From Streptomyces malachitofuscus (GTDB lineage: Bacteria > Actinomycetota > Actinomycetes > Streptomycetales > Streptomycetaceae), in NCBI RefSeq assembly GCF_014650055.1, contig NZ_BMUF01000020.1, positions 26,488-90,487 of the forward strand: a stretch of 64,000 nucleotides of DNA, given 5' to 3'. The first letter of the stretch is position 1, and every line of letters starts with the position of its first letter. Positions 16,470 through 25,348 of this stretch are shown in pieces. The notes under the pieces are model-generated. The model worked only from the letters and a program-made list of their open reading frames with translations, did not search any database and was not told the DNA's origin. A program made the translations under genes and the position numbers.

Positions 16470-17900
16470 TCATGACCGCGCGGAGGGTGGTGAAACCGGA
16501 AGGGGGCGCCAGGTCGGCGGCAGGAGTGCCGGGACGTGCGCCCCGCGCACTTCGGCGAACTCACTGTTGGCGTCCATCAGTTGCCTACGGGCCTTGCGCG
16601 GGTCGGTCTCCGCCTGCCCGGTCATGTGGGCGGCGATCATGCCGACGGCGACGGGAGTCGCGAACGAGGTGCCGCTCCACTGCGCGAGCCCTTCGAACAT
16701 CACCTGGTCCGGCTTGCCGGAACCGCCCTCCTCGCTCAGCACGCCGGTGTGGCGCGGGTGGTGGCAGGTGCAGGCGTAGGTGAAGCCGTAGCGGCAGGCG
16801 TCGTAGGTGGAGTGCTGGTACACGTACGGGACGGGGCTGTCGAAGCCGGTGAGGGCGCTGACGAGACGCTCGCCGGGCGCGTAGGCCTTCACCCAGCCGC
16901 CGTGGTTGCTGAAGCAGGCGCCGAACTCGCCGTCCGCGCGCAGTGCGCCGACGGACAGCACCGCGTGCTCGTAGCCGGGGAGGTCGGCGTAGGCGGCGGG
17001 CCAGAAGGGGGTGGCGCTGCCGTTGTTGCCGGCGGCGGCGACCAGGAGGGTGCGCTGCTCGCGCAGTTCCCGCATGAAGGCGTCGACGCCGAGGAGGCCG
17101 TCGGTACGGCCGTTGGACGTGCCGGCGGAGAGGCTGATGACGTCGGGCCAGCCGTCCCGGTCGACCGCCTCGAAGAGCTTCTCGCCGAACTCGGACTCCA
17201 GGATCGCGCCGGCGTCGTTGAGCGTGCCCCGGACGGTGATGTCGGTGTTGGGGGCGACGGCGGCGACGAGTCCGGCGATGAACGTGCCGTGGCCGCAGTA
17301 CTGCTGGAGGATCCCGTCCTCGTCGCACTCGGCGACCTGGGCGTCGCCGCGGGTGTGGGCGAGCAGCGGGTAGGAGCGGTGGTCGTGCATGAGGCCGGTG
17401 TCGACGACGAGGACGCCGACGGCGCTGTCCGGGTCGTGGGCGGCCTCGGCCGCGGCCGGGTTGGGCCGCCCCCCGGGCGCCACGGGCACCGGCTCGTCGC
17501 CGGGGCAGGCGTTGACGGCGATGGACACCACGTGGTTGCGGCCGACCAGCCGGCGTCCGGTGCGGCCCTCGGCCGCCGAGAGCGCGCGCAGGGCGCCGGC
17601 GACGGCCGGGTCGCCGCTGCCGTCGCCCTCGCCCGGGTCGGCGACCCGGATGCGGGTGATGCCGGAGCGGTTGGTCTCCGGGCTCGCGCGGCGCACATGG
17701 TCCGGCGTGAGACCGGCGAAGGTGGTGAAGTGCTGCCGCACGGTGTCCTCGACGACGCGGGCCTCCTCGCCGTCGCGGGCGAGGACGACGCCCTTCTCGT
17801 AGAGGAACTCGCCCGCGTCGTCCGGTCCCATCGCCAGGGGGACGTCGGGCATGGAGCGCTGGATCTGTGCGAACTGCTCACGGAATCGCTGTGGTGCCAT
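16470..17900 (-). CDS. S8 (subtilisin-like) serine peptidase without signal peptide
   Basis: 476 aa. Catalytic triad: Asp167 in VLVVDTGL, His204 in YCGHGTFIAG, Ser412 in WSGTSFATPVA, with oxyanion Asn292 in AAAGNNG. There is no signal sequence or membrane helix, so it should act in the cytoplasm, unlike most streptomycete subtilisins. An N-terminal ~120-residue region may be an inhibitory or recognition domain. A loop before the serine has clustered Cys and His (DACRYGFTYACTCHHPRH), possibly a metal or redox site. ATG 17900 has GGAGGA eight bases before it. Divergent from the TPR-CHAT gene with a 126-bp shared promoter region, which strongly suggests joint function. Confidence 0.88.
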   Translation of the reverse strand: MAPQRFREQFAQIQRSMPDVPLAMGPDDAGEFLYEKGVVLARDGEEARVVEDTVRQHFTTFAGLTPDHVRRASPETNRSGITRIRVADPGEGDGSGDPAVAGALRALSAAEGRTGRRLVGRNHVVSIAVNACPGDEPVPVAPGGRPNPAAAEAAHDPDSAVGVLVVDTGLMHDHRSYPLLAHTRGDAQVAECDEDGILQQYCGHGTFIAGLVAAVAPNTDITVRGTLNDAGAILESEFGEKLFEAVDRDGWPDVISLSAGTSNGRTDGLLGVDAFMRELREQRTLLVAAAGNNGSATPFWPAAYADLPGYEHAVLSVGALRADGEFGACFSNHGGWVKAYAPGERLVSALTGFDSPVPYVYQHSTYDACRYGFTYACTCHHPRHTGVLSEEGGSGKPDQVMFEGLAQWSGTSFATPVAVGMIAAHMTGQAETDPRKARRQLMDANSEFAEVRGAHVPALLPPTWRPLPVSPPSARS

Positions 17901-18026
17901 GGCATGTCCTCCACTCGGACGATGGCGGGCGGGGCCGCCGAGCTGTCGTGATGCAGAGCCACGGGACGGCCGTTTGATACAACGTCCCACCTGTGGGGCG
18001 CGGTTGCGGACCACTACCATCGTGGG

Positions 18027-20639
18027 GTGACAGCGGGAAGCGACACGGTGCTGGAACTGCTGCCGATGGTGTTCGCCGCCCCGGGTGAGGCGCTGGCGCG
18101 GGCGGAAGAGGTCCTGGACGACCGCCCCGCGCCGCTGCACGCCTCCGTCGCCCATCAGGTGATCGGCATCTGGCAGCGGGACTTCGGCGACATGCGGCTC
18201 GCCCTCAGCCATCTGCGGCGGGCCAGGGCCTGGGCGGCGCGCGCGGACTCGGCCGAGCGGGAGGCGGACGTCCTCGCCACGCTCGGGGTCGCACTGGTGC
18301 ACGCGGGGCGCACCCGGCAGGGCATGGACGCCCTGCGGCGGGGCGTCGAGCGCGGCACCGGGCACACACGCGCGCGGGTGCTGTTCCGGCGGGCGTACTC
18401 GTCGTGGGTCCTGGGCCATCACAAGGAGGCGCTGGAGGACGTACGGCGGGCGATCCCCGTACTGCGGCAGGCCGACGACGTGATCTGGACGGCGCGGGCG
18501 CTGACGCTGCGGGCGACGGTGCATCTGGCGCTGGGCGCGGTGGACCGGGCGGACGCCGACTTCACGGCCGCGGAGGCGCTGTGGGACACCACCGGCCAGG
18601 AGCACGACAAGGCCGACGCCGTGGAGAGCCGGGGGCTGGCCGCGTTCCGCTCGGGCGACGTCCCGGCGGCGCTGCGGCTGCTGGACGAGGCGGAGGAGCG
18701 GTACGCCAAGCTGGGCACGCCGACGTTCATGCTGAGCATCCGCCGCTGCGAGGTGCTGATGGCCGCGGGCCTGCCCGGGGAGGCGCTGGCCGAGGCGGAC
18801 GCGGCGATCCGGGCGCTGGACGGCATCGGCGGGCAGTCGACGCGCAAGGCGGAGCTGCTGCTCGCGGCCGCCCGGGCGGCGCGGCTGGCCGGCGAACCGC
18901 AGACGGCCATCGCGCGTGCGGCGCCGGCCGTACGGCTGTTCGCGGGGCAGCGGCGCACCTGGTGGGAGACGCACGCGCGGCTGGTGCTGATCGAGGCCCG
19001 GCACGCGGCCGGGCGCGGGTCGGGACGGCTGGTCGCGGACGCGGCGGTGGTGGCGGAGAAGCTGTTCGTGCTCGGCGCTCCGGCCGCTCCGGAGGCGTCG
19101 CTGCTCGCGGGCCGGATCGCGCTGGACCTCGGCTGGACGGCGGACGCGGAGGCTCATCTGGCGGTCGCCGCGCGCAGCAGACGCGTCGGGCCGCCGCTGG
19201 CGCGGATGACGGGCTGGGCCGCGCAGGCGCTGCGCGCGCAGGCCGCCGGTTCCGCGCGGGGTGTGCTGGAGGCCTGCCGGCGCGGCCTGGACGTGCTGGA
19301 CGACCACCGGATGACGCTGGGGGCCTCGGAGTTGCGGGCCCGCGCCACCGCGCAGGGCGCGGAGCTGGCCGCCCTCGCGCAGCGGGCCAGTCTGGTCTCG
19401 GGCGGGCCCCGGCGGCTGCTGGTGTGGAGCGAACGCTGGCGGGCCACCGCGCTGTCCGCGCCGCCCACCCGGCCGCCGGCCGACCCGGCGCTGCTCCGCG
19501 GCATGACCGCCTACCGGGAGATCGCCGCGCGCGCGGAGGAGGCCCGGATGGAGGGCAAGCCCGTGCCGGCCCTGGAGCGGGAACAGCGGCGCCTGGAACG
19601 GGAGATCCGCTCCCGGACGCTGCACATGCGTGGTGCCGCCGCCGACGGCGGGACCCGTTTCGACGTGGGCCGGCTGCTCGCGCGGCTGCGGGACAGCGGC
19701 GACGCGCAGCTGGTGGAGCTCGCCGTGCTCGACGGGCGGGTACAGGTGCTGCTGTGCGGGCAGGGCAGGGTGCGGCGGTTCGAGGCGGGGCTGCTGGCGG
19801 CTGCGGAGACGGAGGCCGAGCACGTACAGGCGGGGCTGCGGCGGCTGGCCCATCCCGGGGCGGATTCCCGGCTGCCGGTGGTGGAGGCGGCGGGCCGCCG
19901 GCTGGAGGATCTGCTGCTCGGCCCGGCCGCGGCACACCTCGGTGCCGGCCCGGTGGTGATCGTGCCTCCGGGGCGGCTGCACCGGGTGCCGTGGGCTCTG
20001 CTGCCCTCGCTGCGGGAGAAGGTGCTGAGTGTGTCGCCGTCGGCGAGCAGCTGGCTGCGCGCGAGGGACACGGCGCCGCCGCGCGGGGGCCGCCAGGTGC
20101 TGGTGCGCGGCCCGGGTCTGGCGACGGGCGGCGCGGAGGTGTCCGAGCTGGCCTGCCGCTACGGGGGTGCGACGGTCCTGGAGTACGCGGACGCTACGGT
20201 GCCGCGGGTGCTGACGGAACTGGACGGGGCGGCCCTGGCGCACATCGCGGCGCACGGCGTGTTCCGCGCGGACGGGCCGTTGTTCTCCTCGCTGCGGATG
20301 GCCGACGGGCCGCTGATCGTGCACGACTTCGAGCGGCTGGACCGCAGCCCCTACCGGATCATCGTGTCGTGCTGCGACACCGCCCGGTTCGCCACGGTCG
20401 GGGCCGATGAACTCCTCGGTCTGGTCACGGCGTTGCTGCCGCTGGGCACGGCGGGGGTGGTGGCGTGCAGTGCGCCGGTCAACGACGCGGCGGTCGTCCC
20501 GCTGATGCTCGCGCTGCACGATGCGCTCGACACCGGTCTGTCGCTGGCGGAGGCCCTGCGCGACGCGCGCGCGGCACTCCCGGCGGACGCGGTGCACCGG
20601 GCCACGGGGTGGGCGTTCACCGCCTTCGGGGCGGCGTGA
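18027..20639 (+). CDS. TPR-CHAT protein (caspase-like protease with tetratricopeptide repeats)
   Basis: 870 aa. Residues 1 to about 450 are alpha-alpha hairpins of TPR type (for example AREVLFRRAYSSWVLGHHKE-like repeats at ~110-260). The C-terminal ~200 residues are a CHAT domain: VIVPPGRLHRVPWALLPSL, catalytic His743 in HIAAHGVFR, catalytic Cys783 in IIVSCCDTARF, then LLPLGTAGVVACSAPV. CHAT domains belong to the caspase clan and cut one or few proteins after an activating signal. No signal peptide. GTG 18027 begins a frame with no obvious RBS (possibly leaderless). The neighbours (protease, sigma factor, acidic protein) define a module; see findings. Confidence 0.9.
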   Translation: MTAGSDTVLELLPMVFAAPGEALARAEEVLDDRPAPLHASVAHQVIGIWQRDFGDMRLALSHLRRARAWAARADSAEREADVLATLGVALVHAGRTRQGMDALRRGVERGTGHTRARVLFRRAYSSWVLGHHKEALEDVRRAIPVLRQADDVIWTARALTLRATVHLALGAVDRADADFTAAEALWDTTGQEHDKADAVESRGLAAFRSGDVPAALRLLDEAEERYAKLGTPTFMLSIRRCEVLMAAGLPGEALAEADAAIRALDGIGGQSTRKAELLLAAARAARLAGEPQTAIARAAPAVRLFAGQRRTWWETHARLVLIEARHAAGRGSGRLVADAAVVAEKLFVLGAPAAPEASLLAGRIALDLGWTADAEAHLAVAARSRRVGPPLARMTGWAAQALRAQAAGSARGVLEACRRGLDVLDDHRMTLGASELRARATAQGAELAALAQRASLVSGGPRRLLVWSERWRATALSAPPTRPPADPALLRGMTAYREIAARAEEARMEGKPVPALEREQRRLEREIRSRTLHMRGAAADGGTRFDVGRLLARLRDSGDAQLVELAVLDGRVQVLLCGQGRVRRFEAGLLAAAETEAEHVQAGLRRLAHPGADSRLPVVEAAGRRLEDLLLGPAAAHLGAGPVVIVPPGRLHRVPWALLPSLREKVLSVSPSASSWLRARDTAPPRGGRQVLVRGPGLATGGAEVSELACRYGGATVLEYADATVPRVLTELDGAALAHIAAHGVFRADGPLFSSLRMADGPLIVHDFERLDRSPYRIIVSCCDTARFATVGADELLGLVTALLPLGTAGVVACSAPVNDAAVVPLMLALHDALDTGLSLAEALRDARAALPADAVHRATGWAFTAFGAA

Positions 20640-20676
20640 GCCTGCCGTCGGCGGCTGCGGGTGGTCGGTGGCTGGT

Positions 20677-20743
20677 CGCGCAGTTCCCCGCGCCCCTGAG
20701 GGGGTCCCCTGAACCCACGTTAAGGGGCGCGGGGAACTGCGCG
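20677..20743. terminator. Bidirectional terminator between CHAT and LuxR genes
   Basis: Perfect 21-bp inverted repeat (20677-20697 with 20723-20743) around a 25-base loop, between two convergent genes. The arms contain GTTCCCCGCGCCCCT, a sequence also found in the hairpin at 25311-25337, so it belongs to a dispersed repeat family. Confidence 0.85.
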
Positions 20744-20793
20744 AGCAACCACGTTCCACCCGCAGCCGCAGGCGAACCGCACCGTTCGAGCTG

Positions 20794-22503
20794 TCAGGCG
20801 ACCACCACCGCGCGGCGCCCGGAATGGCCGAGGCGGGTGTACGCCCCGTACAGATGATTGCCGACCGTCCGGACGGAGAGCGTGAGCCGCTCCGCGATCT
20901 CACGGTTGCTCAGCCCCGCCGCGGCGAGCGTGACGATCTGCCGTTGCCGGGCGGTGAGTTCCCCGAGAACCAGCCCTGCCATCGCAGGCGTCCGCGCGTC
21001 CTCGCAGCGTCGGGCGAGCGCGACCGCGCGGGTGCGAGCGGTGCGCGCGGCGAGCGGTTCCCGGTGGGCGGAGACGGCCTGGGCGTACGCCTCCGCGGCG
21101 AACAGCAGGAAGCCGCGCCGCCGGAGTTCCGCCGCCACCCGGTCCAGGGCGGGCCCGTCTCCCCGCGCGAGGGCCTCGGCGTGGTCGGCGAAGACGCCGG
21201 TGAGCCGGCCGGCGGCCCGTCCGGGGGTGCCCAGGCGCACCGCGTCGTACGGGTCGGCGTCCGCGTCCGGGACGCCTTCGGCACGGGCGAGTTCCGCCCG
21301 GCAGGGCGCGTCGTCCGGGGCGGCGGACAGGCCCTCGTGGGCCCACGCGGCCGCCTCCCGCATCCGGCCGCGCAGGCGTGCGCAACGGGCGCGCAGGGCC
21401 GCGTATCCGGCCGGTACCGGCAGCCCCTCCCCCACGAGCCAGTCCCCCACCGGAGCCGGGACGGTCGCGATGTCCGCGCGGTCGATCCGCCGGGTCAGTT
21501 CCGCCGCCTCGGCGTCCAGGGCGGAAACATGGACGCCGGCGGGGCGGGCGAGCCGACGGGCGCGCAGCCGGCCGGCCGCGGCACGCAGGATCGGGCCGTG
21601 CAGGGGGTGGGCCAGACGGACGCGGTCGTGGTCGTCCACGTCGATCAGGCCGTCCGCCTCCAGCTGTTCCAGGGCGGTGAGGTCGAGGTCGTCCGCGTCG
21701 AGCGGCAGGGGTTCGGCGAAGGCGAGCCGGTCGAGGGTCTCGCGCTGCCCGCCCGGGGCGCGGTTCAGGAGGTGGGCGGTGCGGGCGCGTACCGCCGGTG
21801 TCAGCGGCACGGGCCCCCGCCAGGCCCAGGCGCCCTCGGCCCCGGTGCTCCGGGCGGGTTCGCGTACCGCGTCCACGAGTTCCCTCAGCAACCTCAGGTC
21901 CCCGTCGCACAGGCGGTGCAGCCGGTTCGCGGTGAGCGGTTCCGGGGCGTCGTCCGCGTCCGCGGAGAGCAGCCGTGCCGTCTCCTCGGGGGGCAGCGGT
22001 GCCAGGGGCAGCCGGGGCAGCAGTTCCCCGGTCCACAGACGCGACACGGCGGCCGGCACCGGTTCGCCGTCGGTGACCACGACCAGCAGCCGGACGCGGC
22101 CCTGCACGGCGAGCTGGTGGACCAGCGCGGCGGAGGCGTCGTCCAGCAGATGGGCGTCGTCGATCAGCAGGGTCCGTACGTCGGAGAGGTGGTGCAGCGC
22201 GCGGTGCAGGGTGGCGGACGGGGGCAGCAGCGGGGCGAAGGCGGCGAAGGGGAGGCCCCGGCTCCGCGGCGTCCCCGTGACACGGGCGCAGTCGTTGCCG
22301 CGCAGGGCCTCGGTGGCGAGCCGGGTCTTGCCCCGGCCCGCGGGACCCGTCACCACGAGGCCGCGCCGAGCGCCCCTCAGCGTGCGGCGTATCAGGTCGA
22401 GTTCGTCCTCCCGGCCGGTGAACGGCCAGGGCCGGCGCGGTGTCGTCGTGTCCTTCCCGTACGTCTCGTACGGTCCGATGGCGTCCTGTCGCGAAGTCGT
22501 CAC
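20794..22503 (-). CDS. LuxR-family regulator with N-terminal AAA/STAND-type ATPase
   Basis: 569 aa. Walker A GPAGRGKT (53-60), Walker B TLLIDDAH (about 111-118), a helical middle region that may bind a ligand or partner, and a C-terminal LuxR helix-turn-helix (LTARQRQIVTLAAAGLSNRE). It is smaller than the ~900-aa LAL regulators, having a reduced helical repeat region. GTG 22503 is the farthest credible start; no Shine-Dalgarno is seen. It is convergent with the CHAT gene and divergent from the small secreted protein gene; no target is evident. Confidence 0.88.
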   Translation of the reverse strand: MTTSRQDAIGPYETYGKDTTTPRRPWPFTGREDELDLIRRTLRGARRGLVVTGPAGRGKTRLATEALRGNDCARVTGTPRSRGLPFAAFAPLLPPSATLHRALHHLSDVRTLLIDDAHLLDDASAALVHQLAVQGRVRLLVVVTDGEPVPAAVSRLWTGELLPRLPLAPLPPEETARLLSADADDAPEPLTANRLHRLCDGDLRLLRELVDAVREPARSTGAEGAWAWRGPVPLTPAVRARTAHLLNRAPGGQRETLDRLAFAEPLPLDADDLDLTALEQLEADGLIDVDDHDRVRLAHPLHGPILRAAAGRLRARRLARPAGVHVSALDAEAAELTRRIDRADIATVPAPVGDWLVGEGLPVPAGYAALRARCARLRGRMREAAAWAHEGLSAAPDDAPCRAELARAEGVPDADADPYDAVRLGTPGRAAGRLTGVFADHAEALARGDGPALDRVAAELRRRGFLLFAAEAYAQAVSAHREPLAARTARTRAVALARRCEDARTPAMAGLVLGELTARQRQIVTLAAAGLSNREIAERLTLSVRTVGNHLYGAYTRLGHSGRRAVVVA

Positions 22504-22940
22504 GAGAACAGGAGCGCCGGTACTCAGATCTGATACAGGGCGACTTGAGCAGACCCCTGCTCAGGCGCCGCGCCCGGGTGGCGGGGCAGGCTGTCGTCCA
22601 TCCGCCTGTACTCCGCGTGGGGCCCGGGCGAGACGGCGGTCATGTGCTGGTAACGGCACGGTCCGACCGCGGACACCAGAGCCATTTCCGGCGCCGGGGG
22701 AGCGGCCGGGGCGACGTCACCTTCGGGGGAGGGTGACGTCACCCCGGCCCACGCGCAATCCGGGCCCGGCCACGCGCCCAAAGGTGCCGTCATTCCGGCG
22801 ACCGTGAACGTTTCTGCTGGTCAACCGGCTGGGCGCCTTGATCGCTCATGCCGGTGAGATCGGTCGGCCTCCTGCAACCAGCGTGCTGCAAACGCAGTTT
22901 CCGCTGGTGAGCATCAAGAGTTCGCCGAAGGGGAGCCGCC
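22504..22940. other. Intergenic region with palindromic hairpin
   Basis: 437 bp between the divergent LuxR gene and the secreted-protein gene. It holds an inverted repeat GACGTCACC-N10-GGTGACGTC (22713-22721 and 22732-22740) whose arms contain TGACGTCA, a possible operator or hairpin. A minus-strand open frame at 22524-22793 (89 aa) has no recognisable motif, so I do not call it. The right part (about 22810-22930) is less GC-rich than its surroundings. Confidence 0.5.
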
Positions 22941-23405
22941 TTGGCCACGCATTACGTCGCACGCCTCACCACCGCCTTCGCCGCAGCAGGGGCTCTCGTC
23001 CTGGCCCCCTCCCCAGCGGCCCACGCCAGTGCCGTCGGCTCGACCCCGGTCCAGACCTTCGAGTACAGCGTGGGCGGCGCGACCATGAAGGTCCCGACCG
23101 GCTGCATGTTCACGCACGCCATCCGGGGAGGCGGCAGAAAGATCACGTACCAGAACGCCGGTGTCGACTGTGCGTTCGTCGCCGCGCTCGGCAGCGGATT
23201 CTGCAACTGGCGCATCGACTTCGCGTACGCCGACACGAACGCCAGGACCTACCGCACATCGCGCGGCAAGACCCACTACGAGTGCAAGATCGATCCGATG
23301 CGGAACAACCGCCCTCAGACATTGCCTCGTTACGGCAAGGCGTGCGCCCACCTCTACGTCACCGGGGTGCGGCGTGTGAGCCAGTGCCACCACATCACGA
23401 AGTGA
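22941..23405 (+). CDS. Small secreted six-cysteine protein, function unknown
   Basis: 154 aa from TTG 22941, with GGGGAG six bases upstream. A Sec signal peptide (MATHYVARLTTAFAAAGALV, cleavage near AHASA) leads a mature part of about 125 residues with six cysteines, so three disulfides are likely: in PTGCMF, VDCAF, GFCNW, YECK, KACAH and SQCHH. No known catalytic motif. The mature protein is basic and polar, and its codon use is less GC-biased than its neighbours, hinting at transfer. It is followed nine bases later by a small membrane protein gene, so the two are probably one unit: a toxin/adhesin-like or inhibitor-like protein and its membrane partner are possible but unproven. Confidence 0.7.
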   Translation: MATHYVARLTTAFAAAGALVLAPSPAAHASAVGSTPVQTFEYSVGGATMKVPTGCMFTHAIRGGGRKITYQNAGVDCAFVAALGSGFCNWRIDFAYADTNARTYRTSRGKTHYECKIDPMRNNRPQTLPRYGKACAHLYVTGVRRVSQCHHITK

Positions 23406-23413
23406 GTTCGCTC

Positions 23414-23656
23414 ATGACCGATCAGCAGCAAGAGCCGGGGCCCGGCCACGCGGAGGAGACGCGCCGTCGGCGGGCAGGGCTCGTAGCGTTCGTTGTGGGG
23501 CTGGTCGCGACCCTCGCGTTCTTCGGCTTCTTCCCGGGACTGCCACATGTCATCGACTGGGGTGCCATCCTGGTGGCCCTTGTCGTCGGCGGGCTGGCTC
23601 GTTGGGCCTGCCAGTCCTGGATGACCAGAGCGGCGAAGAAGGCCGAGCGCATGTGA
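23414..23656 (+). CDS. Small membrane protein with two transmembrane helices
   Basis: 80 aa from ATG 23414. A polar acidic N-terminus (TDQQQEPGPGHAEETRRRRA) precedes two hydrophobic helices (LVAFVVGLVATLAFFGFF and WGAILVALVVGGLARWA) and a basic tail. No family recognised. It starts eight bases after the stop of the six-cysteine secreted protein and is probably co-transcribed with it; a two-helix protein beside a small secreted protein can be an immunity or anchoring partner, which is inference. Confidence 0.65.
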   Translation: MTDQQQEPGPGHAEETRRRRAGLVAFVVGLVATLAFFGFFPGLPHVIDWGAILVALVVGGLARWACQSWMTRAAKKAERM

Positions 23657-23785
23657 CTTCCGTGGTGATCCCTCGGTGTGGACAGTCTTGATCGGGGTCC
23701 GGCGACGCCCTGGCCACAAGGTGGAGGGCGGGCGACAGCCGTACGGGCGGACCTGGGAGGCCGGAACTACCATGCCCACGCGCGA

Positions 23786-23819
23786 GAGGCCGTCCTCCCA
23801 CAAGTGGGAGGACGGCCTC
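23786..23819 (-). terminator. Terminator of tRNA-Pro copy 1
   Basis: Perfect 15-bp stem (23786-23800 with 23805-23819) and CAAG loop (CTTG on the transcribed strand), 20 bases downstream of the tRNA 3' end. Confidence 0.85.
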
Positions 23820-23838
23820 CGACGTGCTTTCCGCACTG

Positions 23839-23912
<74 letters not shown>

Positions 23913-23952
23913 ATGCGTTCCACGCGGTGAACCGCGTGATCATGCAGGTCAA

Positions 23953-23982
23953 ACCCTACCTCATGTGTGTGACCGCACCGAA
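23953..23982 (-). promoter_or_regulatory. Promoter of tRNA-Pro copy 1
   Basis: On the minus strand, TTCGGT (23982-23977), an 18-bp spacer and TAGGGT (23958-23953), about 40 bp upstream of the mature 5' end. Copy 2 has the same layout (TTCGGC-18-TAAAGT), and both leaders carry a shared GCGGTTCACCGC palindrome before the tRNA. That shared architecture supports the call more than the hexamers do. Confidence 0.5.
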
Positions 23983-24077
23983 CACGCGGTGATTGTCCTG
24001 TCAAAAGGTTGACAGGACGCCAGGGGCGCACGGAGGGTGAGCGGGCAGAACGCGGAACGGGCCGGAGAGAGGCTGTC

Positions 24078-25241
24078 ATGGTGGATGCGCTGGGTGTCGC
24101 CGTCGTGGGTTTCGGCTGGATGGGGCGGGTGCACACCCAGGCGTACGCGCGCGTGCGGCACCACTATCCGCAGCTGGCCCTGCGTCCGGAGCTGATCACG
24201 GTCGCCGAGGAGGTGCCCGGCCGGGCCGAGGAGGCCGCCGCACAGTTCGGGTTCGCCTCGACGGCCCGGGACTGGCGCGAGGTGGCCGCCGATCCGCGCG
24301 TCAGGGCGGTGAGCATCACCGCTCCCAACTTCCTGCACCGCGAGATCGGCGTCGCGATGGCCGAGGCCGGGAAGCACATCTGGATCGAGAAGCCGGTGGG
24401 CCTCGGCCCCGGGGACGCCCGCGCGGTGGCCGACGCGGTCGCCGGGGCCGGGGTGCAGGGCGCGGTCGGCTTCAACTACCGCAACGCGCCGGCCGTGGAG
24501 GCGGCCCGCGATCTCATCGCCTCCGGTGAGATCGGCCGGGTCACCCATGTGCGCATCCGCCTGTTCAGCGACTACGCGGCCCACCCCGAGGGCGCCCTGA
24601 CCTGGCGTTACGAACGGGAGCGCGGCGGCAGCGGAGTGCTGGGCGACCTGGCCTCGCACGGCGCCGACCTGGCCCGCTTCCTGCTCGGCGACATCGCCGC
24701 GCTGACCGCCGACACGGCGATCTTCCTGCCCGAGCGGGCCCGCCCTGCGGGCGCCACCGCCGGCCACTCCCGGGCCACGGGCGGTGAACTCGGCCCCGTG
24801 GAGAACGAGGACTACGTCAGCTGCCTGCTGCGGTTCGCCTCCGGGGCGCGCGGGGTGCTCGAGGCCTGCCGGGTGTCGGTGGGTGAACAGAACAACTACG
24901 GCTTCGAGGTGCACGGGACCGAGGGGGCGGTGTTCTGGGACTTCCGCAGGATGAACGAGCTCGGGGTCAGCCGGGGGGCCGGCTATCAGGACCAGCCCGT
25001 CAGCACGGTCCATGTGGGGCCGGGGCAGGGTGAGTTCGGGGCCTTTCAGCCGGGTGCCGGCAATGCCATGGGGTACGACGATCTGAAGGTGATCGAGGCG
25101 TACCGGTTTCTGCGGTCCGTGGCCGAGGGGGTGGCGTACGGCGCCACGACGGCGGATGCCGTGCGCAGTGCGGTGGTGCTGGACGCGATGGCGCGGTCGG
25201 CGGAGAGCGGGGCGTGGGTGGGGGTCGGGGTGGCGTCCTGA
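24078..25241 (+). CDS. Gfo/Idh/MocA-family oxidoreductase
   Basis: 387 aa. N-terminal Rossmann fold with VAVVGFGWMGRVH, the EKP motif (IWIEKPVGL) and a catalytic region GVLGDLASHGADLARFL containing the D-x3-H pair typical of family members. NAD(P)-dependent oxidation or reduction of a sugar or cyclitol hydroxyl. ATG 24078 with GAGAGAGGC upstream. It is separated from the inositol-related operon by the TMEM175-like and LacI genes but may serve the same substrate range; it ends in a double-hairpin terminator element. Confidence 0.88.
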   Translation: MVDALGVAVVGFGWMGRVHTQAYARVRHHYPQLALRPELITVAEEVPGRAEEAAAQFGFASTARDWREVAADPRVRAVSITAPNFLHREIGVAMAEAGKHIWIEKPVGLGPGDARAVADAVAGAGVQGAVGFNYRNAPAVEAARDLIASGEIGRVTHVRIRLFSDYAAHPEGALTWRYERERGGSGVLGDLASHGADLARFLLGDIAALTADTAIFLPERARPAGATAGHSRATGGELGPVENEDYVSCLLRFASGARGVLEACRVSVGEQNNYGFEVHGTEGAVFWDFRRMNELGVSRGAGYQDQPVSTVHVGPGQGEFGAFQPGAGNAMGYDDLKVIEAYRFLRSVAEGVAYGATTADAVRSAVVLDAMARSAESGAWVGVGVAS

Positions 25242-25337
25242 CGGTTTTTCGCCCCCGCCGCCCCTTCCCTTCCCGTCCTGGGGGCTTCGCCCCCAGACCC
25301 CCTTCGCACAGTTCCCCGCGCCCCTGAAGGGGCGCGG
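25242..25337. terminator. Double hairpin terminator/repeat element, copy 2
   Basis: Starts with the inverted copy of the block seen at 15308-15332, then a hairpin CTGGGGGC-TTC-GCCCCCAG (25278-25296) and a second one with arms CCGCGCCCC/GGGGCGCGG and TGAA loop (25316-25337). It separates two convergent genes. The second hairpin shares GTTCCCCGCGCCCCT with the element at 20682-20697. Confidence 0.8.
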
Positions 25338-25348
25338 ACCGCTCTCGG

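Noticed and set aside
16536..17951. Plus-strand Val/Gly-rich frame opposite the S8 protease
   Set aside because: Antisense of a protease with an intact catalytic triad.
22524..22793. 89-residue minus-strand frame between the LuxR and secreted-protein genes
   Set aside because: No motif, no RBS, poor codon pattern; it overlaps a palindromic hairpin.
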